A stretch of DNA of 64,000 nucleotides from Micromonospora carbonacea (GTDB taxonomy: Bacteria; Actinomycetota; Actinomycetes; Mycobacteriales; Micromonosporaceae), in assembly GCF_014205165.1 (NCBI RefSeq), contig NZ_JACHMZ010000001.1, positions 2,192,501-2,256,500 on the forward strand, written 5' to 3'. The position numbers and the translations under genes were made by a program. Shown piece by piece: positions 55,255 to 63,313 of the stretch. A model generated the notes under the pieces. The model was given only the letters and a program-made list of their open reading frames with translations. It made no database searches and was not told where the DNA came from. How positions within the stretch are numbered: the first letter of the stretch is position 1; each line of letters begins with the position of its first letter.

Positions 55255-56592
55255 ATGGCGAGGAGCGCGCGCAGTTTCCAGCGGGAGGCCGACGAGCTGC
55301 GGGCCAGCGGATGGACGTACCGGCGGATCGCCTCGCACTGGCGGCAGCGGTACCGCATCAACCCGAGGGTGGCGTTCCGCCTCGCCCATGGCCTCACGCA
55401 GGCCGACGTGGCGCGCCGCTGGAACGAGCAGTGGCCCGACGCGGACGCGCCTAAGACCGCCAAGCAGATCTCGTACTGGGAGATCTGGCCGGGCCCGGCG
55501 GGCCGGGCACCGTCGCTGGACACGCTGAACAAGCTGGCGTTCCTCTACCACTGCGCCGCCGGCGACCTGCTCGGCGGCGAGGACCACAGCCACCTCGATG
55601 CGGAGGCCCTCCGGGCGGGCACACCGGAAGCGCCGGCCAGCCGGTCCACCAGCGAACGTGCCACCGGCGTTCCGCTGCCCTCCGGCGCCGTCCTGACACG
55701 GGTCACCGAGCGGGTGGTCGAGGATCTGGAGATCCTGACCGACACCTACCGGCATCTCGACTATCGGGAGGGCTCCGGCAAGGTGAGCGCGGATGTCGGC
55801 GCCCACCTGTACCGCATGCTGGAGGTCAGCAACCGCACGACGAGCACTGGCACCCACCGCCGGCTGCTACGCGCTGCCGCCGATGCAGCCCAACTCGCCG
55901 CCTGGCTCGCCATCGATGCCCAGCGCTACCAGCAGGCGCACGGGTACTGCCGCCTCACCATCTCGCTCGCGGAGAAGGCGGACGACCGGGCCCTGCACTC
56001 GTACGGCCTGGGCGTCCTGAGCCAGATCCACCTCCACAACGGGGACGGCCGCACCGCGCTCAGCCTGCTCGGCATCGCCCGGGACGTCGCCGGCCGAGGC
56101 GTCCCGGCCGCCGTCAACTCCTGGCTTGGCGAGGCCACCGGGGAGGCGTACGGGCTCCTCGACGAGCCCCACCGGGGGATGACCGCCCTGGCCGGGGCCG
56201 AACGGGCCTTCGACGGCGTCAGCATGGACAACACCCCCGCCTGGTTGAGCTTCTTTAACGCCGACTGCCACGCCGCCCGTCTCAAGGGCCGCTGCCTGAC
56301 CCGGCTGAGCCGCCCCACCGACGCGACCCGGTCGCTCTACGAGGCGCTGACCCTGCTGCCCGCCGACTTCGTGCGGGAGCGCTCCGGCACGTTCATCGAC
56401 CTCGCCATCGCGTACACGCAGATGAACCAGATCGAACAGGCCTGCCATGCCGCCACCGAGGCCGACGTGCTCGCCCGACGTACCGGATCCGAGCGCAACC
56501 GCAAGCGGCTACGCCAACTCCTCGTCGACCTGCTGCCCTGGAGTGGTCTCGACTGCGTGCAGAGCCTGTACCGGCAGGTCCTGATTAACTAG
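55255..56592 (+). CDS. HTH regulator with TPR-like C-terminal part
   Basis: 445 aa, ATG after CGGAGGCAGGG. Residues about 1-110 carry an atypical helix-turn-helix (AFRLAHGLTQADVARRWNEQ, KQISYWEIWPG), and residues about 150-445 are helical repeats (LLRAAADAAQLAAWLAIDAQ, YGLGVLSQIHLHNGD, FIDLAIAYTQMNQIEQACHA). This layout is common for actinobacterial XRE-type regulators linked to secondary metabolism or small peptides. It is adjacent and rightward to the DMT gene 34 bp downstream. Confidence 0.85.
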   Translation: MARSARSFQREADELRASGWTYRRIASHWRQRYRINPRVAFRLAHGLTQADVARRWNEQWPDADAPKTAKQISYWEIWPGPAGRAPSLDTLNKLAFLYHCAAGDLLGGEDHSHLDAEALRAGTPEAPASRSTSERATGVPLPSGAVLTRVTERVVEDLEILTDTYRHLDYREGSGKVSADVGAHLYRMLEVSNRTTSTGTHRRLLRAAADAAQLAAWLAIDAQRYQQAHGYCRLTISLAEKADDRALHSYGLGVLSQIHLHNGDGRTALSLLGIARDVAGRGVPAAVNSWLGEATGEAYGLLDEPHRGMTALAGAERAFDGVSMDNTPAWLSFFNADCHAARLKGRCLTRLSRPTDATRSLYEALTLLPADFVRERSGTFIDLAIAYTQMNQIEQACHAATEADVLARRTGSERNRKRLRQLLVDLLPWSGLDCVQSLYRQVLIN

Positions 56593-56626
56593 AGCGCGTG
56601 CGTACGTCGACCCGCCACGACCCGCT

Positions 56627-57574
56627 GTGACCCGCCGCTCCTGGATCGACCTCGTCGTCCTGTCCGCCCTCTGGGGCGCGGTATACCCGCTCATCACCGT
56701 CGCCCTGCGCGATCTCCCGCCCGCGCTCGTCGTCCTCGGACGCGTGCTGCTCGCCGCGCTGCTGCTGCTTCCCCTCGCGGTACGCCGGGACGCACTCCGC
56801 CCCGTCTGGCGAAACCCCCGGGCGATCATCGAGACCGTGCTCGTGCAGTCCACCGCCCCGCTGCTGCTGCTCACCTACGGGCAGCAGTACGTCTCAGCCA
56901 GCGTCGCCGGCATCCTTGTCGGCGCACAACCACTGTTCGTCGCGCTCCTCGCCCTCCGGTTCGCACCCGACGAACGCCCGCAGGGCTGGCGGGGCCTGAC
57001 CGGGATAATCCTCGGCCTGGCCGGGCTGGTCATGCTCTTCGGCGTCGACCTGAGCGGAGGCCGGACGGCGCTGCTCGGCGGCACGCTCATCCTCGCCGCC
57101 GCGCTGTGCTACGCCGCCGGCGCCATGATGATCCACCGCCGGTACGCCGAGGCTCCACCTCTCGGCGTCGCCACCTCCGCCATGCTCGTCACCACCGCAG
57201 CCGTGGTCGTACCCGCCTCCGTCACAGCCCCCATTCGGCTACCCGGCGTGGACGCGACAGCTGCCCTGCTCGTCCTCGGGATCGTCTGCACCGGCGCGAC
57301 ACTCGCCCTGTTCTACGCACTCATCATCCGCGTCGGCCCCGCCCGCGCGGCACTGGCGTTCTACCTGTCACCCGCCTTCGCCGTCGCCTTCGGCGTGATC
57401 TTCCTCCGCGAGCAGATCAGCCTCGCCGCGATCCTCGGGCTCGGCGCGATCGTCGTCGGCTCAGTGCTCGCCGCGCACCACAGCGAGCCGACTCCTCAGC
57501 GGACCAAGGAGGCGGATGCTGAACACGGCGACACCGGCCATGAATCCGACTCCGAACTCGGCGACGCTGGGTAG
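56627..57574 (+). CDS. EamA/DMT family transporter
   Basis: 315 aa, GTG at 56627. Ten hydrophobic helices in two EamA halves; WGAVYPLITVALRDLPPALV opens the first and YAAGAMMIHRRYAEAPPLGV the second, ending GLGAIVVGSVLAAHHSEP. The last 30 residues are polar. It is probably co-transcribed with the HTH regulator. Family members export amino acids and other small molecules. A piece of the same gene is repeated 690 bp downstream. Confidence 0.9.
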   Translation: MTRRSWIDLVVLSALWGAVYPLITVALRDLPPALVVLGRVLLAALLLLPLAVRRDALRPVWRNPRAIIETVLVQSTAPLLLLTYGQQYVSASVAGILVGAQPLFVALLALRFAPDERPQGWRGLTGIILGLAGLVMLFGVDLSGGRTALLGGTLILAAALCYAAGAMMIHRRYAEAPPLGVATSAMLVTTAAVVVPASVTAPIRLPGVDATAALLVLGIVCTGATLALFYALIIRVGPARAALAFYLSPAFAVAFGVIFLREQISLAAILGLGAIVVGSVLAAHHSEPTPQRTKEADAEHGDTGHESDSELGDAG

Positions 57575-57721
57575 TCCGGCAGCCAGATCACGCGCTATCC
57601 GGACCCGCCGGCATCCACCATCCGCCGCCCAAGATTGTGGCGGCGGGACGCCAGACACGCGTGGCGAGATGGCGGCCACCGCTGTCGGCTCATGGGATCC
57701 TTTCGGGTCGGGAGGGACGGA

Positions 57722-58252
57722 ATGAGTCGGCGAAGCAAGAAGCGCAGTATCGAGCCAGAGGTGCGGGCTGCCCAGATCAACGCTCAAGCCATCGTGACGA
57801 GTGCGGAGATCCAGGCGAAGGGTGTCCGCGGCGCTGCTCGCATCACAGTGGCCGGTGCTGTGATGGGTGCCCTCGTGGCTGGGCTCTGTGTGGTGACGAA
57901 CACTGCGGTAGCGGCTCTCCCGGGCGTGCTCATACGACCCGAACCAGTGACCACGACTGCGGGTCCGACGCCCGCTCACGCCTCCCGCACGTCGGACTCC
58001 GCAGATGCCATGGGGCTGGGCGCTCTTCTTGGAGACCTGCAAGGTCTCGCTCGCACCATTCCGCGTAGCATTGCCGGCTTGGTCCAGGTGAACATCTATG
58101 TGATCACGGCGTCCGGCCGTCACCCTGAATGGGATGGTGGTGTTCGTCGGTCAGCCAATGGCCCTGTCTGCTTTGCTCCCCGCCCAAGGGGCAAGGCCGG
58201 AACGGATGGCATAGGTGGTTCACGCTGTGCCCGTGAAGTGCCTGTGCCTTGA
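57722..58252 (+). CDS. Hypothetical membrane-anchored protein
   Basis: 176 aa from ATG 57722 with GGGAGGGACGGA upstream. The first 45 residues are basic then helical (SRRSKKRSIEPEVRAAQINA), followed by one membrane segment (ITVAGAVMGALVAGLCVVTN) and a Ser/Thr/Pro stretch. The region after about residue 130 is Gly/Arg-rich and may be read-through. It lies between the DMT gene and its partial copy, so the original 3' end may have been lost there. Function unknown. Confidence 0.5.
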   Translation: MSRRSKKRSIEPEVRAAQINAQAIVTSAEIQAKGVRGAARITVAGAVMGALVAGLCVVTNTAVAALPGVLIRPEPVTTTAGPTPAHASRTSDSADAMGLGALLGDLQGLARTIPRSIAGLVQVNIYVITASGRHPEWDGGVRRSANGPVCFAPRPRGKAGTDGIGGSRCAREVPVP

Positions 58253-58443
58253 GTCTGAGTCGTCGCACCCGCGTCGGCCCCATGCGGCGGGCACTGGCGT
58301 TCCAGATGTCACCTGCCGCCGCCGTCGCCTTCGGCGTGGCCTTCCTTCGCAGGAAGATCAGCGTCGCCGTGGTCCTCGGGCTCGGCGCGATCGTCGTCAG
58401 CTCCGTGCTCGCCGCGCACCGCAGCGGCCCGGCTGCTCCGTAA
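58249..58443 (+). pseudogene. Partial second copy of the EamA gene (C-terminus)
   Basis: From 58273 the frame encodes GPMRRALAFQMSPAAAVAFG and then ISVAVVLGLGAIVVSSVLAA, matching GPARAALAFYLSPAFAVAFG and ISLAAILGLGAIVVGSVLAA of the upstream transporter. About 55 residues and the DNA behind them are clearly related but diverged (roughly a quarter of residues differ). No N-terminal half is found. A broken paralogue or partial duplication. Confidence 0.75.
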
Positions 58444-58647
58444 GTCTCTGCTGGCGCAGGGCACTGGCAGACTTGCGGTGGGGCAGATGTTCGGGCCTGG
58501 GGACGATAGTTGGGCCGCTATGATCACCTTTTCCTGCGTGGGTCAAGTTGATACGGGATCGGGCGGGGTCCTGCCGGTGCTGGGAAGTGGAAGGGCCAGC
58601 GGAACCACACCTCTGCCACCATGGACCGCAGTACGGATCGGTAAACG

Positions 58648-59172
58648 ATGAATCTCTTCCCTGCCTCCGAACAGTCGCGCCCCTTTGGCGATTGCGACTC
58701 CCTGGCCGATAGTCGTGAGCCGGTGTTGATGTCGCTGCACGCGGTGTACTACGACCTGATCTGGGCGGATGAGAGGACCCATGAGTTCCGGAGGCAGTTC
58801 CTCAGCGGCCGACCGGTGCGCTGGTACGTGTACTTGAATGCTCCGGTTGCTCGCCTCGGCCCGGTCATCGACCTCGGTCCGGCTGTCGTCGACACACCGC
58901 AGCGGATCGCGGCGATCGCGGAGCGGGCCTGTGTCGGTAACGGCGCGTCGGTGCTGGAGTACGTCCGGGACCTGGAGCGGGCCTTCGCCATTCCGATCGA
59001 GCGTGTCTCGGAGTATCCGGGTGTTTCGATCGCTGAGCTCAAGGCGGAGCTGGGTGTGTTCCACCCGCCGCAGGGATACGTGAAGTTGCGGAACCATCCC
59101 GAGCTGTTGGGCGTCTGCGAGAGTGTCACGGCCGAGTCGCCGGTCCGGGAGATGACCGTCCGGGGCCGGTAA
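58648..59172 (+). CDS. ASCH/PUA-like domain hypothetical protein
   Basis: 174 aa from ATG 58648; ATG 58729 (SLHAVYYDLIWAD) is an equally likely start. The core SLHAVYYDLIWADERTHEFR then RWYVYLNAPVARLGPVIDLG has the look of an ASCH/PUA-fold protein (binding-pocket Lys/Arg-rich loop after an aromatic strand). The second half is helical with AELKAELGVFHPPQGYVKL. PUA-like domains often bind RNA or modified bases. Assignment is by pattern only. Confidence 0.6.
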   Translation: MNLFPASEQSRPFGDCDSLADSREPVLMSLHAVYYDLIWADERTHEFRRQFLSGRPVRWYVYLNAPVARLGPVIDLGPAVVDTPQRIAAIAERACVGNGASVLEYVRDLERAFAIPIERVSEYPGVSIAELKAELGVFHPPQGYVKLRNHPELLGVCESVTAESPVREMTVRGR

Positions 59173-59752
59173 CGCCCGCCTGAGTGTCGGCGATCGGGGA
59201 GGTGGGGGTCATCGCTCGTCGTCCCATCAAAACCGTCGCCGCTACGCCGTGCCCGGGAGGGGACGGACGTTGGAAAACGTGGTGGAGGCGATCGACCAAT
59301 GGGCCGCCGGTGGGCACGCCGTGTCATGCCCACCATCGTCAGCGGGTGGGATCTGGGCCGCCAAACCACCAGTCATACCGACCGCAAGACCTTATGTTGC
59401 GATCTATAGCAGACCTTTCCTTGCCGAAGCGGTGAAAGATCGCTATCGGCGCGATCTTCACATGTGCACTACCTGTATGCGGCCACGTTTCGGGCCTCAT
59501 CCCCTCTGGGTCAGCTGTAGCTCCCGCCCAGCCGCGGCGTTGGGCAGGAAGGTTGCTGGAGCACGGAGGCGAGACTCCGCAGGGCGTGCGCGTCGGCGGG
59601 CGTAGAGTCGGCGTTGTGGCTGCCCACCCCCGTGAGTCCCCGAGGCCGAGCCCGCCTCCACCCCGGCTGCCGGCGCGCCGAGTGTGGCATCCGAGAGGGC
59701 TTTTCGTCTGCCGTCCTGCCTGTTTGACGCCGGGCTGCGCGAGGAGGTGCGC
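59173..59752. other. Gene-free stretch before the S9 peptidase
   Basis: About 580 bp. Short frames exist on both strands but none has codon bias or recognisable content. Local GC drops around 59370-59470, a likely promoter zone for the peptidase gene, though I cannot name the exact site. Confidence 0.5.
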
Positions 59753-61585
59753 GTGAGGGCGGAGGCCGCCGATGCTCCCATTGCGGCGGCGGACGCGGTG
59801 CGGGCATCCGTTAGTTATGACCAGCTTCGAATCTTCGACGGTTCGCTCTATTGGTTGGAGACGCGCCCCGATGCCGGCGGAGCCGCAACCCTGATGCGGT
59901 GGCGGCCCGGCGAAGGAACGCGGGACGCGGGTCCCGCGAACTTCCACATCGGCAGCGCGGTGCATGCGTACGGCGGCGGCTCCTTCGCCGTCGTCGACGG
60001 CGACCTGTGGTGTGTCGGCGAGGGCGGCCTGTACCGGCGTCGCCGCGGAGATGACGAACTGGAACTGATCAGTCCAGGGGCGATGGGGGACCTGTCCGTC
60101 GGTGTGGGCGAGCTGCTGGCCGTGCGGGAGTCCGAGCAGGGTGACGAGCTGGTGGCGGTGGCGCTCACGGGGCCGCCGCAGGTGAGGGTCCTCGCCGAGT
60201 CGGCGGGCTTCTTCGGCGCGCCCCGACCAGGGCCGGCCTTGCTGGCGTGGTCGTGGTGGAGCGAGCGGGACATGCCGTGGGATGCCTGCGAGTTGTGGGC
60301 GGCGCCCTACGAGCCTGGCGGAGGCATCGGGGATCCCGTGCGGGTCGCGGGCGGGGCAGACGAGTCGGCGGTGGAGCCACGGTGGGGTCCCGACGGCGCG
60401 CTCTATTTCATGTCGGACCGCAGTGGCTGGTGGAACCTCTTCCGGTGGAACGGACAGGAGGTCCAGGCCGTCGTCCCCGTCGAGGGTGAGTGCGTGGCGG
60501 AGCCCTGGGAACTGGGCTACGCGTCGTATGACTTCCTCGACGACGGACGGATCATGATGGCGGTGCAGCAGGGGCCGCGACACCGCCTGCTCCTCGTCGA
60601 CCCGTCCGGTGCTGCGACGTCGGTCGAGCTTCCGTACACGTCGATCAAGCCCTACGTGGCGGCGCACGGGACGGCAGTCGCGCTGATCGCCTCGTCACCG
60701 ACGGTGGCGCCGCAGGTCGCGCTGGTACACCTGGCTGCTGACGGTCCCCGCCTGGAGGTGTTGGCCCGGTCGGAACACGCCCGCCTTGCCGGACTCGCGG
60801 TCTCGACGCCGACGGAGCTGCGGGTGCGGGTCGCGGACGACCGCGAGGTCCTGGCCCTGGTGTATCCGCCGACAGGCGCGGGGCCGGGGTGGCGGGCGCC
60901 CGTGATCGTCCGTGCGCACCCCGGCCCGACCGCCTCCTGCCTGCTGCGCCTGGACTGGCAGGCGCAGTTCTTCACCAGCCGTGGGTTCGCCGTCGTGGAT
61001 GTCGACTATCTCGGCAGCACCGGCTACGGGCGGGCGTTCCGCGAGTCGCTGTACGGCCGGTGGGGTGTCGATGACGTCGACGACTGCCGGGCAGTGGCCG
61101 AGCACCTGCTGGTAACGGGGCGAGCGGTGCCGGGTGGGGTCTTCATCCGCGGTGCGAGCGCCGGCGGGTACACGGCCCTCCACGCGGCGACGCAGGACGG
61201 GCCGTTCGCCGCCGCCACGGCCATCTCGGCGATCGTGGATCCCGACCGGTGGGCGACCACCGTGCCCAGATTCCAGCGCGCCCATGCCCTGCGCCTGCGG
61301 AGTGGAGCGGGCCGGGTCCACGCCGACGCGATCCGCCGGCCGGTGCTGCTCGTCCACGGCACCGTCGACGCCGTTGCCACCGTCGACGACGCGCGGGACC
61401 TCGCCGCGCAGTTGACCCGCCGCGGCCTGCCACACGAGCTGCTGTTGCTCGACGGCGTCGGTCACTACGTGGCCACCTCCGGACATGCTGGGGCGGCATT
61501 GGAGGCTGAGCTGGCCCACTACCGGTCGTGGACGGGCGAGGCCGGCGGGGATCCGGGGTGCTACACCGCTGCCGCTGGCAGCTGA
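59753..61585 (+). CDS. S9 family prolyl-oligopeptidase-like peptidase
   Basis: 610 aa from GTG 59753, chosen because GAGGAGG lies 5 bases upstream; GTG 59684 would add 23 residues without an SD. Residues 30-370 form a beta-propeller-like region (WRPGEGTRDAGPANF, DGALYFMSDRSGWWNLFRW). The alpha/beta-hydrolase domain has the nucleophile in FIRGASAGGYTAL, Asp in LLVHGTVDAVATV and His in LLDGVGHYVA. Predicted cytoplasmic, no signal peptide. Its 3' end overlaps the convergent regulator by 25 bp. Confidence 0.92.
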   Translation: MRAEAADAPIAAADAVRASVSYDQLRIFDGSLYWLETRPDAGGAATLMRWRPGEGTRDAGPANFHIGSAVHAYGGGSFAVVDGDLWCVGEGGLYRRRRGDDELELISPGAMGDLSVGVGELLAVRESEQGDELVAVALTGPPQVRVLAESAGFFGAPRPGPALLAWSWWSERDMPWDACELWAAPYEPGGGIGDPVRVAGGADESAVEPRWGPDGALYFMSDRSGWWNLFRWNGQEVQAVVPVEGECVAEPWELGYASYDFLDDGRIMMAVQQGPRHRLLLVDPSGAATSVELPYTSIKPYVAAHGTAVALIASSPTVAPQVALVHLAADGPRLEVLARSEHARLAGLAVSTPTELRVRVADDREVLALVYPPTGAGPGWRAPVIVRAHPGPTASCLLRLDWQAQFFTSRGFAVVDVDYLGSTGYGRAFRESLYGRWGVDDVDDCRAVAEHLLVTGRAVPGGVFIRGASAGGYTALHAATQDGPFAAATAISAIVDPDRWATTVPRFQRAHALRLRSGAGRVHADAIRRPVLLVHGTVDAVATVDDARDLAAQLTRRGLPHELLLLDGVGHYVATSGHAGAALEAELAHYRSWTGEAGGDPGCYTAAAGS

Positions 61586-62952
61586 TGCCGCACGTAGTCG
61601 CCGAACTCGCGGACCTCCGGCTCGCCGCGGTAGGGATCGAGATCGACCTGGACATCGACGATGCGCTGCACGCACCGGTGCGAGGCCGTCCTGGCCGCGT
61701 GATCGACGGCCTCCCGCCCGGTCGCACACGCTTCGTCGATACGCCCGGCGGCGGCCAGGGACGAGGCCAGAAGCGCGGTGTCGATGGCGAGCCGGCGGAC
61801 GTGCGAGGGACTCAGTGAGGTGAGCGCGTCGCCCAGATGATGCTGTGTCTGCTGCGGCCGGCCGAGGTCGTGGAAGGAGTGGGCCAGTTCGTCGGCGAGG
61901 TAGGCCGGGGTGAAGTAACGGATCCACTCCGGTTCGTCCTCCGGCCGGCTGCGGGCGAGCTGCTTCTCGGCGACGGAGAGATGGGCTACCGAGTCGGCTT
62001 CATGCCCGAGGCGGGCGTGCGCGCGGGCCACCACGGCATGCAGTGCGGCGCGTAGCGCCGGGGTCGCCTGTTCCTCGCACCCCGTGAGCGCGGTGACGGC
62101 CATCCGAATCCCGGCCTCGGGATGATTGCAGTGGAGCGCCAGGTGGCCGATGTTGACGGCGAGCAGATACCCGCCGTAGCTCCGGTCGTCGGCTGCCTGC
62201 GACAGCCGTAGGGCGCGCAAGTAACGACGCTGGGCCAGTCCGTGCGCGCCTGTGTCCACAGCCTGGTAGCCGCAGAGCTCGAAGAAGCCCGCCGCGAGCG
62301 TGTGTAGGCGTCTACCGATCGACTCGGACGCGGGCGTGGCCGCGAGCAGCCGGTTGAGCTCGCCTTCGATGTACCGCTGTACCTGCGCGTGGACCCGGCC
62401 GGCACCGTGGGTGTGATCCAACTGCCGGAACACCGTGAGCGCGGTCTCGGCCGATGCGAGTTCGTCCTCGGAGACGGGGCCCGCGGCGTCCCGTCGACCC
62501 GGCGTGGGGCGGCTGGGGCCACGGTCGGCGTTCAGCCAGTCCAGTGCGGCCCGATCAAGTACGCCCGGTTGGAAGGGAACCCGCCTGACCAGGTCACCGG
62601 GCTCGGTGGACCCGGGCGGAGCCGCGTTCGGCGGGATCACCGGGCTGACCGGATCGGCAGGTGAGGAGGCGGGCCTCATGTTTCGTTCGAGGCCCCGTTT
62701 CGTCTCGAGCAACGGCAGCAGCCGCAGTAGAGCCCCGCCTGCGGCCAGTGCCGTGTCGCAGGCCTCGACGAACTGGCGGGACGGGAAGCGGTCCGCTGTT
62801 TCTACCCGCCGAACCAGATCGGCGCTGAAGCGGATCTTCGCGCCGAGCCGCGCCTGGGAGAGATTCGCCTGTTCCCGTAGGCGCCGCAGCTCGGCACCGA
62901 AGAAGTGACGCTCCGACGCGGACGGCTGGAGCGTCCTCGGGGCCTGGGCCAT
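61561..62952 (-). CDS. XRE-type HTH regulator with TPR-like C-terminal part
   Basis: 463 aa from ATG 62952, preceded on the minus strand by GAGGAGGG; the frame is open further upstream but without such a site. HTH at about residues 18-60: LRRLREQANLSQARLGAKIR and FSADLVRRVETADRFPSR. A proline-rich linker and helical repeats follow (RSYGGYLLAVNIGHLALHCN, AALHAVVARAHARLGHEADS). Similar proteins sit beside lanthipeptide and FxLD loci in actinobacteria. It is divergent from the FxlM-like gene, with which it may share regulation. Confidence 0.88.
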   Translation of the reverse strand: MAQAPRTLQPSASERHFFGAELRRLREQANLSQARLGAKIRFSADLVRRVETADRFPSRQFVEACDTALAAGGALLRLLPLLETKRGLERNMRPASSPADPVSPVIPPNAAPPGSTEPGDLVRRVPFQPGVLDRAALDWLNADRGPSRPTPGRRDAAGPVSEDELASAETALTVFRQLDHTHGAGRVHAQVQRYIEGELNRLLAATPASESIGRRLHTLAAGFFELCGYQAVDTGAHGLAQRRYLRALRLSQAADDRSYGGYLLAVNIGHLALHCNHPEAGIRMAVTALTGCEEQATPALRAALHAVVARAHARLGHEADSVAHLSVAEKQLARSRPEDEPEWIRYFTPAYLADELAHSFHDLGRPQQTQHHLGDALTSLSPSHVRRLAIDTALLASSLAAAGRIDEACATGREAVDHAARTASHRCVQRIVDVQVDLDPYRGEPEVREFGDYVRHQLPAAAV

Positions 62953-63313
62953 GACGCCGCCCTCCTCAGGATTCCACCGAACGGTATCGAGCAGCGTAGA
63001 CCCGTACGCCCGCCGGCACCGTCGTTCGCCGCCGCACACCAGCATGCGCCAGACGTGGGTTCGGCCGCGCGTGGCTCGCCGGGCTCACGCGCATGGCGGT
63101 CCCGCGTCGCGCCGCCGTGCCCGTATCCGGGTATGCGGACACGTGGTTCGTCCGCATGGCGTGCGTTCACCCGGCCGCTCGTCCGGGCCAGAGTGTGAGG
63201 AGCGACCGACGACGCACCCGGGTTCTCCGGCCCGGTGCAGCCGGCGGTCCGGTCCGCGACGCTGGTGCACCACGACGGAAGGTGCCCGGCACCCGAGAAG
63301 AAGGAAGTACCGA
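62953..63313. other. Divergent region, HTH regulator / FxlM-like gene
   Basis: 361 bp with no recognised gene. A 74-codon rightward frame (63093-63317) ends in a GTGA overlap with the methyltransferase start but has an Arg-rich, structureless sequence. The inverted repeat at 63133-63157 lies midway. No FxLD-type precursor peptide is seen on either strand. Confidence 0.5.
63133..63157. promoter_or_regulatory. Inverted repeat, candidate operator
   Basis: ATGCGGAC (63133-63140) and GTCCGCAT (63150-63157), perfect 8-bp arms spaced by 9 bases, between the divergent regulator and the FxlM-like gene. Fits a site for a dimeric regulator such as the neighbouring XRE-type protein. Confidence 0.4.
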
